A stretch of 6,241 bases of DNA from Leptospira selangorensis (lineage in GTDB: Bacteria > Spirochaetota > Leptospiria > Leptospirales > Leptospiraceae): contig NZ_RQES01000008.1 in the NCBI RefSeq assembly GCF_004769405.1, forward strand, positions 1-6,241. The letters run 5' to 3'. Shown here one piece after another: positions 1 to 5,781 of this stretch (positions within the stretch are counted from its first letter, which is position 1; every line of letters begins with the position of its first letter). The translations under genes were made by a program, and so were the position numbers. Below the pieces are notes generated by a model. That model did no database searches, had not been told where the DNA came from, and saw only the letters and a list, made by a program, of their open reading frames with translations.

Positions 1-39
1 ATCAATAATGCTTTCTTAGGAATCAAAGAAACAGAATAA
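1..39 (+). CDS. C-terminal end of preceding cassette gene (partial)
   Basis: Frame 1 is open from the window edge and reads INNAFLGIKETE before a TAA at 37-39. The stop lies 23 bases before the R'' box of the first attC, the same arrangement as in the complete cassettes. The other two forward frames stop sooner. Twelve residues are too few to assign a family, and the reading rests on position and frame alone. Confidence 0.35.
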   Translation: MNNAFLGIKETE

Positions 40-62
40 GAATTCTCTTACATTACCACGTC

Positions 63-201
63 GCCTAACTATCGGTGCTTCCGCTCCGCTTCGAGCTTGC
101 TTCGCAACTCTCGCTCGGGCTACGCCACATTTGCTTCTGTCACTTCGTTTGCAGAGCAAACTCGTGCCATTGCAAACGTCGGAACACCTTGGTCGTTAGG
201 C
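63..201 (+). repeat. attC site 1 (139 bp)
   Basis: R'' is GCCTAAC at 63-69 and R' is GTTAGGC at 195-201. The L'' box GGTGCTTCCG (74-83) pairs with L' CGGAACACC (180-188) with one extra base, C78, which corresponds to an extrahelical G on the bottom strand as in known attC sites. Inner hairpins follow: 93-110 (GAG-C-TTGC, loop TTC, GCAACTC), a small GGC-TAC-GCC hairpin near 118-126, and GTTTGC-AGA-GCAAAC near 147-161. It is short because it lacks the 13-base hairpin found in sites 2-5. About 55 % G+C by hand count. Confidence 0.9.
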
Positions 202-212
202 GTAATCGCTTA

Positions 213-241
213 AAATTTATCAGTATAAAATACTGAAATTT
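213..241 (+). promoter_or_regulatory. A+T-rich hairpin in the leader of cassette 1
   Basis: AAATTT (213-218) and CAGTAT (221-226) pair with ATACTG (230-235) and AAATTT (236-241), leaving a three-base loop and a two-base bulge. It sits between the cassette junction and the start codon at 274. TATAAAAT at 224-231 inside it resembles a -10 box, but I see no matching -35. It has no U-run to make it a terminator. A regulator site, a weak promoter or chance in A+T-rich DNA are all possible. Confidence 0.35.
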
Positions 242-273
242 AAGAAACTTTCGGGGAAATTTACATTTTAAAA

Positions 274-687
274 ATGCTATATTCAGAAGAGATGCATATT
301 CTTAAATTTTCAATTTCATTTATAGAAAGAGCATATAGAGATAGATTTGAACAAATACTAACAAAACCTCGGATTAGAAAGAAATTTATAGAATCATTGC
401 CTCATTTTCAGCATTTTATAAATTCTAACATGTTGAGAATTCCTGGCTCTTTTCAAGAACTTGATGAAATCTATAAAGCTCTTAGTAGTGTCCGAAATAT
501 TCCTGATGAAGTATATATTATTTCCGAAAGTGCAAAATTGGATATGCAATTTCTAAGGCTTGACGATGGATTAAATGAGATCGTTAGTTCTGGCCATTCG
601 TCGATTATTTCTATTCTTCCAGGGGAACTGGCCTACTATGAAGGCGAAGGACTTGGTGAAAGATATATTCTTTCAAAATTACCTTAA
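274..687 (+). CDS. Hypothetical cassette protein, 137 aa
   Basis: A soluble, charged protein with no signal peptide or membrane segment. The N-terminal half (residues 8-50) is basic and probably helical (FIERAYRDRF, then KPRIRKKFIESLPHF). The C-terminal half looks like beta strands: EVYIISESAKLD at 79-90, then SSIISILPGELAYYEGEG at 109-126. The pattern of a strand ending in SES..LD, then an IPG/LPG-ELAYYE motif and a final R-Y-I-L resembles an uncharacterised family of small proteins that I recognise by pattern only; I know no function for it. It is the only gene of cassette 1. The ATG at 274 is preceded by GGGGA at 253-257, a rather distant ribosome site; ATG 292 is an alternative start. The stop is 16 bases before the next R'' box. 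Confidence 0.75.
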   Translation: MLYSEEMHILKFSISFIERAYRDRFEQILTKPRIRKKFIESLPHFQHFINSNMLRIPGSFQELDEIYKALSSVRNIPDEVYIISESAKLDMQFLRLDDGLNEIVSSGHSSIISILPGELAYYEGEGLGERYILSKLP

Positions 688-703
688 TAAGATAAGCGAC
701 TAC

Positions 704-855
704 GCCTAACTATCGGCTTATCGCTGCGCTTCGAGCTTGCTTCGCAACTCTCGCTTGGCCTTCGGCACATTTTGCTTTGTCACTCATCTTGCATGGCAAG
801 CTTCGTGCCAAGTGCTTCGCACTCGCAAAACGTCGATAACCCTTGGTCGTTAGTC
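704..855 (+). repeat. attC site 2 (152 bp)
   Basis: R'' GCCTAAC at 704-710 and R' GTTAGTC at 849-855. The two boxes are not fully complementary because R' belongs to the next cassette. The L'' box GGCTTATCG (715-723) faces L' CGATAACCC (834-842) with one C/C mismatch. It contains the GAG-C-TTGC/GCAACTC hairpin with bulged C, the GCC-TTC-GGC hairpin, CTTGC-ATG-GCAAG (788-800), and the 13-base hairpin AGTGCTTCGCACT (811-823) that is missing in site 1. Confidence 0.92.
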
Positions 856-879
856 GCAATAAATGCAAAATTTATATTT

Positions 880-1617
880 ATGAAATATAAAATAACCTTA
901 ATCCTTTGCCTTAGTTGTTGCTCGATTCAGAGCAGGGGACAATTACTTTTCGACAGTAAGCAGGAAGTCGAGTTAATAAAGGCAATCCGCACCAATAATA
1001 TAGAATTAGCTGACAAGCTATTGAAATCGAATGTAAAATTTAGAAAAGTTGATTCTCGGTATTTGAATTTACTCAACTTAACTTTATCAACAGAGTATTC
1101 GGACAAGTCTCTATTAAAGAAAACAATGCTTGCGATTTTAGAAAAAGATTACAACGATTATCCATATGTAACTGCGCTGCAGTTGAATCGGCTTGAAATT
1201 GCTAAATTGATTGAAGAAAAATCCGATAGAAGAGGCAATCCATTTGGTCAAGTCGAACTGAAGGAATACTTAAGCAACGGCGGAGATCCAAATTATATAG
1301 TGAAATTCGATTTTACAATTTTGATGCTCTGTTCATCCAAAGGTAATTTAGAATGCGTGAAAGATCTCATCTCCGCTGGAGTAAGCATTGATAGATACTC
1401 AAAGTTTGATTCTCCCAATAAGGGAGTTACAGCCTTAGTATTAGCCGTTGAGCATGGGCAATTGGAAATTGTGAAGGAATTAATAAACCGTTGTGCAGAA
1501 ATGAATGTTGTGAATGAAAAAGATGAGAGTTTAATTCAAATTGCAGCAAGAAAGAAATTATTTGAAGTTAAAAAGTATCTCGAGGAAAATTCGAAAGCCC
1601 GCATTTACTGCGACTAA
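880..1617 (+). CDS. Exported ankyrin-repeat protein, 245 aa
   Basis: Residues 1-20 form a secretion signal: basic KYK, a hydrophobic run ITLILCLSCCSI, then a polar QSRGQ. The cysteines at 13-14 could be lipidated, but the lipobox is not clear. Ankyrin-type helix pairs follow at about 27-53, 124-140, 143-174 (FTILMLCSSKGNLECVKDLI), 181-212 (TALVLAVEHGQLEIVKELI) and 213-237. Residues 54-120 are divergent. Ankyrin repeats bind other proteins, so a periplasmic or surface binding role is inferred; no partner is visible. I chose ATG 880 because the signal peptide begins there. Upstream TTG (772) and ATG (793) starts lie inside attC and would bury the signal. The last codons (IYCD) and the TAA at 1615-1617 lie inside the extended R'' arm of the next attC. 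No Shine-Dalgarno site is seen. Confidence 0.85.
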   Translation: MKYKITLILCLSCCSIQSRGQLLFDSKQEVELIKAIRTNNIELADKLLKSNVKFRKVDSRYLNLLNLTLSTEYSDKSLLKKTMLAILEKDYNDYPYVTALQLNRLEIAKLIEEKSDRRGNPFGQVELKEYLSNGGDPNYIVKFDFTILMLCSSKGNLECVKDLISAGVSIDRYSKFDSPNKGVTALVLAVEHGQLEIVKELINRCAEMNVVNEKDESLIQIAARKKLFEVKKYLEENSKARIYCD

Positions 1618-1763
1618 CTGTCGGCTTATCGCTGCGCTTCGAGATTGCTTCGCAACTCTCGCTTGGCCTTCGGCACATTTCGCTTTGTCACTCAGCTTGC
1701 GTGGCAAGCTTCGTGCCAAGTGCTTCGCACTCGCAAAACGTCGATAACCCTTGGTCGTTATAC
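1612..1763 (+). repeat. attC site 3 (152 bp)
   Basis: R'' GACTAAC at 1612-1618 and R' GTTATAC at 1757-1763. It is nearly identical to site 2 and shares its L-box version (GGCTTATCG with CGATAACCC) and the 13-base AGTGCTTCGCACT hairpin. Changes fall mainly in bulges and loops: the bulged C of the GAG-n-TTGC hairpin is A here, and the GCTTGC/GCAAGC loop is GTG instead of ATG. The upstream gene's TAA stop (1615-1617) is part of R''. Confidence 0.92.
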
Positions 1764-1796
1764 GCCATTCTTTTAAGATTTAATTACCAACAGTTT

Positions 1797-2987
1797 ATGT
1801 TAAAATACTCACTTGATTCTCTTCAGCTTTTTTATCTGCATGGCAAAGTATACTTTAATCGTGCAATTAAATTTATAACTCAAAATAAAGGTGTTCTTAT
1901 CCCTCTTTCAGTAATTTTCTTTCTCGGATTACCGTTATTGAAGTACTGCTTCTTGGATGTTGAGATTAAAACCAAATATATAATAATCGATGCAATTTTA
2001 TCAGGCCTTTCGCCTTTAATTGCAACTTTAATAATCGAGAGAAAAAGTATTTGGTCGGATATGGGGCCTGATTTAAAGGCCGAGCTAGCAAAAACGAAAG
2101 AAAAATTAGCCATTAGCGAAAATGATAAAAATGAACTTCAGCATTTGGTTGAGAAGTTTTTCAATGATGCTAAATTCACAAAAAAGGGAATCTCTGACCT
2201 CTTTAAATTCAACTCAAAAGAATATTTTTGTGTAATGAAGAGTTCGGAAAATTTAGATTTGCTTTTTCAAAAGAAGAAAAAAATCGGCTCAGATTTAAAA
2301 TTCACACAAATACCTTTGGGAAAGGTTCTGAATGATCATCCAAAAAGAATCAAACCGTTTGGAAATATGGATATATATTTTTTTCCATATTCGGTATTAA
2401 AGGGTTTTAATAATAATATTCAAAAATGGATGGCAAAAGAAATTCTTCCGAAAGTTCGAGTGGAACGGGACGCCTATGTTCAAAAATTTGGTAAAAAATT
2501 AAATCTTAGTACATTCGAAATTTCCGAGTTAAAAAAGGATAGCTATGTATATCTAGGTTTTGAGCTTAATGCGCGTAATATCGCTTTTGATTTGAAAGGC
2601 AAAAGCTTAAACGATGACTTATTTGAAATCATTAAGGGTAGCAATGATCAGTTACTTAGTTTTACGAGTGAAATTACTGAAGCAGTTAAGTCGAGCGATT
2701 TGTTCTTACGCGTGGAGTGGAATACGATCATTGAGCTTTCGAATAAAAAACAATTACAAGATTTGAATTATTTTGCTGAAGCTATTACTGCAGGTTTGAA
2801 AGCACATGGCGTAGAGTCTATTGCTTCGATGGCAATAATGAATGAGCAAGTGCTTGCAGAAATTCTTTTTAAAATTCTTAAGAAAAGACAATGGACCCTC
2901 AAAGTTTGCATAAACAAAGCACGATTGATTATTGCTTCTATAGGAAATCTTTTGAATACATTAAGAAAAGCCAAAGTTAAAATCTAA
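1797..2987 (+). CDS. Membrane-anchored coiled-coil protein, 396 aa, unknown function
   Basis: Two hydrophobic segments lie near the N terminus: about 33-53 (VLIPLSVIFFLGLPLLKY) and 61-80 (YIIIDAILSGLSPLIATLII). A charged stretch at 92-122 (DLKAELAKTKEKLAISENDK) looks like a coiled coil. The remaining roughly 270 residues are a soluble domain rich in Lys, Phe and Asn, probably cytoplasmic, ending in a basic tail. I do not recognise the family. The layout of a membrane hairpin, coiled coil and large cytoplasmic domain would suit a sensor or membrane effector, but no catalytic motif is visible. The start at ATG 1797 is chosen because the frame upstream of it is attC sequence (GTG at 1701). The leader is 39 bases with no clear ribosome site. 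This is the largest cassette here; the stop TAA lies inside the extended arm of the next attC. Confidence 0.8.
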   Translation: MLKYSLDSLQLFYLHGKVYFNRAIKFITQNKGVLIPLSVIFFLGLPLLKYCFLDVEIKTKYIIIDAILSGLSPLIATLIIERKSIWSDMGPDLKAELAKTKEKLAISENDKNELQHLVEKFFNDAKFTKKGISDLFKFNSKEYFCVMKSSENLDLLFQKKKKIGSDLKFTQIPLGKVLNDHPKRIKPFGNMDIYFFPYSVLKGFNNNIQKWMAKEILPKVRVERDAYVQKFGKKLNLSTFEISELKKDSYVYLGFELNARNIAFDLKGKSLNDDLFEIIKGSNDQLLSFTSEITEAVKSSDLFLRVEWNTIIELSNKKQLQDLNYFAEAITAGLKAHGVESIASMAIMNEQVLAEILFKILKKRQWTLKVCINKARLIIASIGNLLNTLRKAKVKI

Positions 2988-2996
2988 AAGAACGGC

Positions 2997-3150
2997 GTAT
3001 AACTATCGGCTCTGACGCAGCGCTTCGGGTTTGCTTCGCAACCCTCGCTTGGCCTCCGGCACATTTCGCTTTGTCACTCGTCTTGCAGGGCAAGCCTCGT
3101 GCCAAGTCCTTACGGACTCGCGAAACGTCGTCAAGCCTTGGTCGTTATGC
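2997..3150 (+). repeat. attC site 4 (154 bp)
   Basis: R'' GTATAAC at 2997-3003 and R' GTTATGC at 3144-3150. The L boxes are the third version: GGCTCTGACG against CGTCAAGCC, with one extra C on the left (extrahelical G on the bottom strand). Compensatory changes relative to other sites are clear: the first inner hairpin is GGG-T-TTGC/GCAACCC, and the optional hairpin reads AGTCC-TTAC-GGACT where site 3 has AGTGC/GCACT. Confidence 0.92.
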
Positions 3151-3165
3151 GTCATATTTTGAAAC

Positions 3166-3735
3166 ATGTATTTAAACAATATTTTAATAGCTCTTTTCGT
3201 ATTAATTTCTTTAGTAATCGTTTTAACAACGATAGCTCTCATCTTGACATTCATTAAAGATTATAGAGATTTTGATATAGATTTTTCCGGAGGAATATTT
3301 CTTAAAAGAATGATTCTTTCAAATTTGAATATGGCCTTGTCCTTGGGCAAGGTTCAAGAATTTGAATCTGGGATTGTAAAGGTGGTTTCGGAAACTTTGT
3401 TCTTTGTGAGAAGAAGACTCGCTTCCGAAACTATTTCGGGGATTAGTAGGAGAACACCGCTTGTTTATTCAAAGGTCGAGTTTCAATCAAATTCTTGGGT
3501 TGCTGAAATAAGAATTTCTTGGGTATCATTGATATTGCTTTTATATCCGTTATTATTCTTTGGATATATTTCTATTACGTTTACCTTCGCATTGCTTAAC
3601 GTTCATGTATTATTTTCTCTAATTTTATGTGTACCTTTTGCGATTGTCTATTTTCTTTACTTAATTATTGAGAATGAAGCGATTTATACGATGGAAGGAA
3701 TCTTTAAAGAATTTTCCGCGATCGTATCACAATAA
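3166..3735 (+). CDS. Integral membrane protein, 189 aa, unknown function
   Basis: Three hydrophobic segments are visible: residues 5-30 (ILIALFVLISLVIVLTTIAL), about 118-141 and about 143-168. The last two form a hairpin joined by a very short turn (LNVH). The region between the first and second segments (31-117) is soluble and rich in Arg/Lys (VRRRLASE, SRRTPLVYSK), which suggests it faces the cytoplasm. The C terminus ends in an amphipathic segment, GIFKEFSAIVSQ. I do not recognise the family and see no catalytic motif. The ATG lies only 21 bases from the cassette junction, partly inside the extended terminal arm, with no Shine-Dalgarno site. It is the only gene of its cassette and is followed by attC after 30 bases. 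Confidence 0.78.
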   Translation: MYLNNILIALFVLISLVIVLTTIALILTFIKDYRDFDIDFSGGIFLKRMILSNLNMALSLGKVQEFESGIVKVVSETLFFVRRRLASETISGISRRTPLVYSKVEFQSNSWVAEIRISWVSLILLLYPLLFFGYISITFTFALLNVHVLFSLILCVPFAIVYFLYLIIENEAIYTMEGIFKEFSAIVSQ

Positions 3736-3765
3736 GAATTTATTTATATTATCGCAAAATACGAC

Positions 3766-3918
3766 GCATAACTATCGGCTCTGACGCATCGCTTCAGGAT
3801 TGCTTTGCAACCTTCGCTTGGCCTTCGGCACATTTCGCTTTGTCACTCGTCTTGCAGAGCAAGCCTCGCGCCAAGTGCTTTGCACTCGCGAAACGTCGTC
3901 AAGCCTTGGTCGTTAGGC
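3766..3918 (+). repeat. attC site 5 (153 bp)
   Basis: R'' GCATAAC at 3766-3772 and R' GTTAGGC at 3912-3918. L boxes are GGCTCTGACG and CGTCAAGCC with the extra left C. Paired changes preserve the inner hairpins: AGG-A-TTGC with GCAACCT, loop TTT, and AGTGC-TTT-GCACT. It is the most diverged of the long sites in its loops, but the stems are kept. Confidence 0.91.
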
Positions 3919-3937
3919 GCCAGCGTTTAGAATTTAT

Positions 3938-4477
3938 ATGAGTGAGAAAGTATTAAATAGTTTAAACATAGGCCAAGAAATTGAACGCTATCTAAGCGAT
4001 CTGCAAAAGATTCCATTAGAGATTAAAGCTAACTCTTTTACCGAGTTCTATAAAATACTCAAAAGAGAGAGCTTCAATCGTGGTCCGTATCCGAATGTCA
4101 GTTTGTTTGAGGGAATGAATAGAATAATGTCAGATTTGGTTATTCTATTTGGTATTAAGATTTTATTAGATCCCCAAACCTTCAAAGAACACAATTTCCC
4201 ATACACAGAATATACTGCGCAACTCAGTGTCTCATCTGAGAAGGCTTTTGATATCATGGCGAGTGAAGGGAAGCGTAGATTGGTAGGTGAGGCTTTTAAT
4301 GTTGCGCCCACTTTCTTTAATGGAAAAAAGAGTAGGGAACTAAAAAAACTTTCAAAGTTTGAAGACAAAGAAGCTGATTTTCTATTAATATATAATGTCG
4401 AAGCGGCTAATTCTTCCGATACATTTGAATTAATTAATAATGTATTGCATCTTAGAGTGAAATTGCCTGACCTTTAA
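3938..4477 (+). CDS. Cassette protein, 179 aa, possibly PD-(D/E)XK nuclease-like
   Basis: A soluble protein with no signal or membrane segment. A helix at 56-77 (SLFEGMNRIMSDLVILFGIK) is followed by a strand-like region with FDIM (104-107), then RRLVGEAFNVAPTFF (113-127), GKK (129-131), a Lys-rich helix (132-140) and a hydrophobic strand FLLIYNVEA (148-156). The order helix with Glu58, Asp66, strand with Asp105, strand with Glu118, then Lys130/131 recalls the restriction-endonuclease-like fold, but the signature is E-x-F where E-x-K is expected, so the active-site reading is tentative. I recognise the GEAFNVAP-FF-KK pattern from uncharacterised proteins only. The ATG at 3938 opens a 25-base leader without a ribosome site. 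The stop lies 15 bases before the next R'' box. Confidence 0.7.
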   Translation: MSEKVLNSLNIGQEIERYLSDLQKIPLEIKANSFTEFYKILKRESFNRGPYPNVSLFEGMNRIMSDLVILFGIKILLDPQTFKEHNFPYTEYTAQLSVSSEKAFDIMASEGKRRLVGEAFNVAPTFFNGKKSRELKKLSKFEDKEADFLLIYNVEAANSSDTFELINNVLHLRVKLPDL

Positions 4478-4492
4478 AATCCAAACGCCAGC

Positions 4493-4631
4493 GCCTAACT
4501 ATCGGCTCTGACGCTTCGCTTCGAGATTGCTTCGCAACTCTCGCTTGGCCTCCGGCACATTTGCTTCTGTCACTTCGTTTGCGGAGCAAACTCGTGCCAT
4601 CGCAAACGTCGTCAAGCCTTGGTCGTTAGAC
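4493..4631 (+). repeat. attC site 6 (139 bp), mosaic
   Basis: R'' GCCTAAC at 4493-4499 and R' GTTAGAC at 4625-4631. The outer part carries the L-box version of sites 4, 5 and 7 (GGCTCTGACG with CGTCAAGCC), while the inner right part (TTTGCTTCTGTCACTTCG, then GTTTGC-GGA-GCAAAC and a short link) matches sites 1 and 8 and lacks the 13-base hairpin. It therefore combines two attC subtypes. Confidence 0.91.
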
Positions 4632-4707
4632 GCAATGGTCAAAAATCTGATTTTAGTCGGAACATTGTTCAAATAGCTCTTCGAATTATTGGCTGGAATG
4701 TTTTATT

Positions 4708-5151
4708 ATGTTAGAAACAATTTTGGATGTTTTAAAAGAATCTTGGGGATGGACGGGTCTTGATCCTGAAAAAATTATAAAGGAAAATGAATTTGGAAAT
4801 CTATTAATTTTAGATAAGCAAGGACAATATTGGCGACTTTGTCCTGAAGACCTTTACTGTGAAATAATAGCTTTAAATTCAGATAAGCTAACAGCTTTAT
4901 TAAATGATCATGATTTCATTGAAGATTGGGAAATGAGATCTCTAGTCGATCTCGCATATGAGAGATAAGGAAAATTGGCAGATGGTAGAAAGTATTGTCT
5001 TAAAGTCCCTGGAACCTTGGGCGGTGAGTATAAATTGTCTAATATTTCGGTTATTAGCTTTATTGAATTAATTCAATTTTCAGGTGATGTTGCACTTCAA
5101 ATTAAAGATTTGCCTGATGGAAGCAAAGTTCAACTCAAAATAGAGGATTGA
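4708..5151 (+). pseudogene. Tdi1/DUF1851-like immunity protein gene with in-frame stop
   Basis: The first 86 codons (4708-4968) read as the start of a DUF1851 (T6SS Tdi1 immunity C-terminal domain) protein: GWTGLDPEKII, FGNLLILDKQGQYWRLCPED, LYCEIIA, and DFIEDWEMRSL. A TAA at 4966-4968 stops it, but the same frame continues without another stop to TGA 5149-5151. That part encodes GKLADGRKYCLKVPGTLGGE, then ISFIELIQFSGDVALQIKDL and PDGSKVQLKIED, which is how I remember these roughly 145-residue proteins ending. Family members have Leu-Gly at the break, so TTA (Leu) changed to TAA at base 4967 explains it. In Agrobacterium, Tdi1 neutralises the DNase effector Tde1; no toxin gene is here, as expected for an orphan immunity cassette. 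Start ATG 4708 has GGA 10 bases upstream. A sequencing error or stop readthrough cannot be excluded. Confidence 0.78.
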
Positions 5152-5182
5152 TTTTATGCTTATTGGCATAAATGACCACTGC

Positions 5183-5352
5183 GCCTAACTATCGGCTCTG
5201 ACGCTGCGCTTCAGGATTGCTTCGCAACCTTCGCTCGGCCTTCGGCACATTGGCTTCAGTCACGCCTTTTGCGAAGCAAAAGTTCGTGCCTGTTCCTACC
5301 GCCTCTTCGAGGCTCAGGAATCGCCAACGTCGTCAAGCCTTGGTCGTTATAC
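5183..5352 (+). repeat. attC site 7 (170 bp), with enlarged arm
   Basis: R'' GCCTAAC at 5183-5189 and R' GTTATAC at 5346-5352. L boxes are the GGCTCTGACG/CGTCAAGCC version with an extra left C. The second inner hairpin is lengthened to CTTTTGC-GAA-GCAAAAG. The optional hairpin is replaced by a longer one at 5293-5320: TTCCT pairs with AGGAA around GCCTC-TTC-GAGGC (5301-5313). This makes it the longest site in the window. Confidence 0.9.
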
Positions 5353-5438
5353 GAAATTGGGCAAAAAGGCTTCTTCTAAAAGTAGAAAAAGAAACCATAT
5401 AAGCTTCCCACTTTCCTGGTAATTTTCATCATATATAA

Positions 5439-5482
5439 GAATATATCCGATTGACAGATATATCTGCATTGCGAATATATGG
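5439..5482 (+). promoter_or_regulatory. Operator-like repeats upstream of higBA
   Basis: Three motifs centred on ATATAT occur at 5439-5448 (GAATATATCC), 5455-5466 (CAGATATATCTG, a perfect 12-base palindrome) and 5473-5482 (GAATATATGG). Their centres (5443.5, 5460.5, 5477.5) are exactly 17 bases apart. The middle one overlaps the -35 box and spacer, and the last overlaps the likely -10 and start site. HigA antitoxins repress their own operons, so these are candidate HigA sites; this is an inference from position and symmetry. Confidence 0.5.
5451..5481 (+). promoter_or_regulatory. Probable higBA promoter
   Basis: A consensus -35 box TTGACA lies at 5451-5456. The -10 is less certain: TATATG at 5476-5481 (19-base spacer) or AATATA at 5474-5479 (17-base spacer). 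Either would start transcription very near the higB ATG at 5487, giving a short or leaderless mRNA, which fits the lack of a good ribosome site there. The 140-base leader of this cassette, against 21-82 in the others, also fits an internal promoter. Confidence 0.6.
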
Positions 5483-5486
5483 ATAA

Positions 5487-5768
5487 ATGATCAAATCTTT
5501 TGGAGACAAAGAGACTGAGAAGATCTTTCACCAAGAATTTTCAAAGAAAATACCTCCGGAAATACAAAGTAGGGCATTAATCAAACTTCTTATCTTGGAA
5601 AATGCTGAAAAAGAAGAAGACTTAAAAAGCCCTCCGGCTAATAGGTTTGAACATTTAAAAGGTAACTTAAAGAATTATTATTCTATCAGGATAAATGACC
5701 AGTGGAGAATTACATTCAAATTCTCTGAGGGAAATTGTTTTGATGTCTCTATAGTTGATTATCATTGA
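5487..5768 (+). CDS. higB: HigB family toxin (RelE/ParE superfamily mRNA interferase), 93 aa
   Basis: Toxins of this family cleave mRNA on the ribosome. The 93-residue length is normal. Family hallmarks are present: an N-terminal IKSFGDKETEKIF strand-helix, PPEIQSRALIKL helix (23-34), the core RFEHLKGNLKNYYSIRIN (53-70) then DQWRITFKF (71-79), and the C-terminal DYH (91-93) that carries a catalytic His in characterised HigB proteins. His56, Lys58, Arg68 and Arg74 are likely active-site or RNA contacts. It is the first gene of a two-gene operon, with toxin before antitoxin as is typical for higBA; the antitoxin gene starts 13 bases after its stop. No key residue appears to be lost, so it is probably active. 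The ATG at 5487 lacks a well-spaced Shine-Dalgarno site. Confidence 0.93.
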   Translation: MIKSFGDKETEKIFHQEFSKKIPPEIQSRALIKLLILENAEKEEDLKSPPANRFEHLKGNLKNYYSIRINDQWRITFKFSEGNCFDVSIVDYH

Positions 5769-5781
5769 GAGAGGACTTATT

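Noticed and set aside
63..201. Reading the repeats as a CRISPR array, REP elements or MITEs
   Set aside because: Spacing is hundreds of bases with whole genes between; ends are R''/R' boxes, and there are no target-site duplications. The cassette-specific arms fit attC.
772..879. N-terminal extension of the ankyrin-repeat gene from TTG 772
   Set aside because: This stretch is attC and cassette leader; a normal signal peptide begins at ATG 880. Kept only as a finding about translation through attC.
1541..1747. Forward 68-aa ORF across attC 3
   Set aside because: It begins inside the ankyrin gene in another frame and runs through the repeat; low-complexity translation (LSLSLRGKLRAKC) typical of attC.
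1880..2113. Reverse-strand ORFs inside the 396-aa gene (also 2768-2974) and inside the 179-aa gene (4048-4368)
   Set aside because: They lie wholly antisense to longer, better supported genes, with no ribosome site or recognisable product.
3003..3254. Reverse-strand 83-aa ORF across attC 4
   Set aside because: More than half is attC sequence on the opposite strand, and the rest is antisense to the 189-aa membrane protein.
5156..5188. Ten-codon ORF (MLIGINDHCA) before attC 7
   Set aside because: Too short, no ribosome site, and its end is just the terminal arm and R'' box.
5217..5402. Forward 61-aa ORF across attC 7
   Set aside because: It is mostly attC sequence and ends in the higBA leader; composition follows the repeat.
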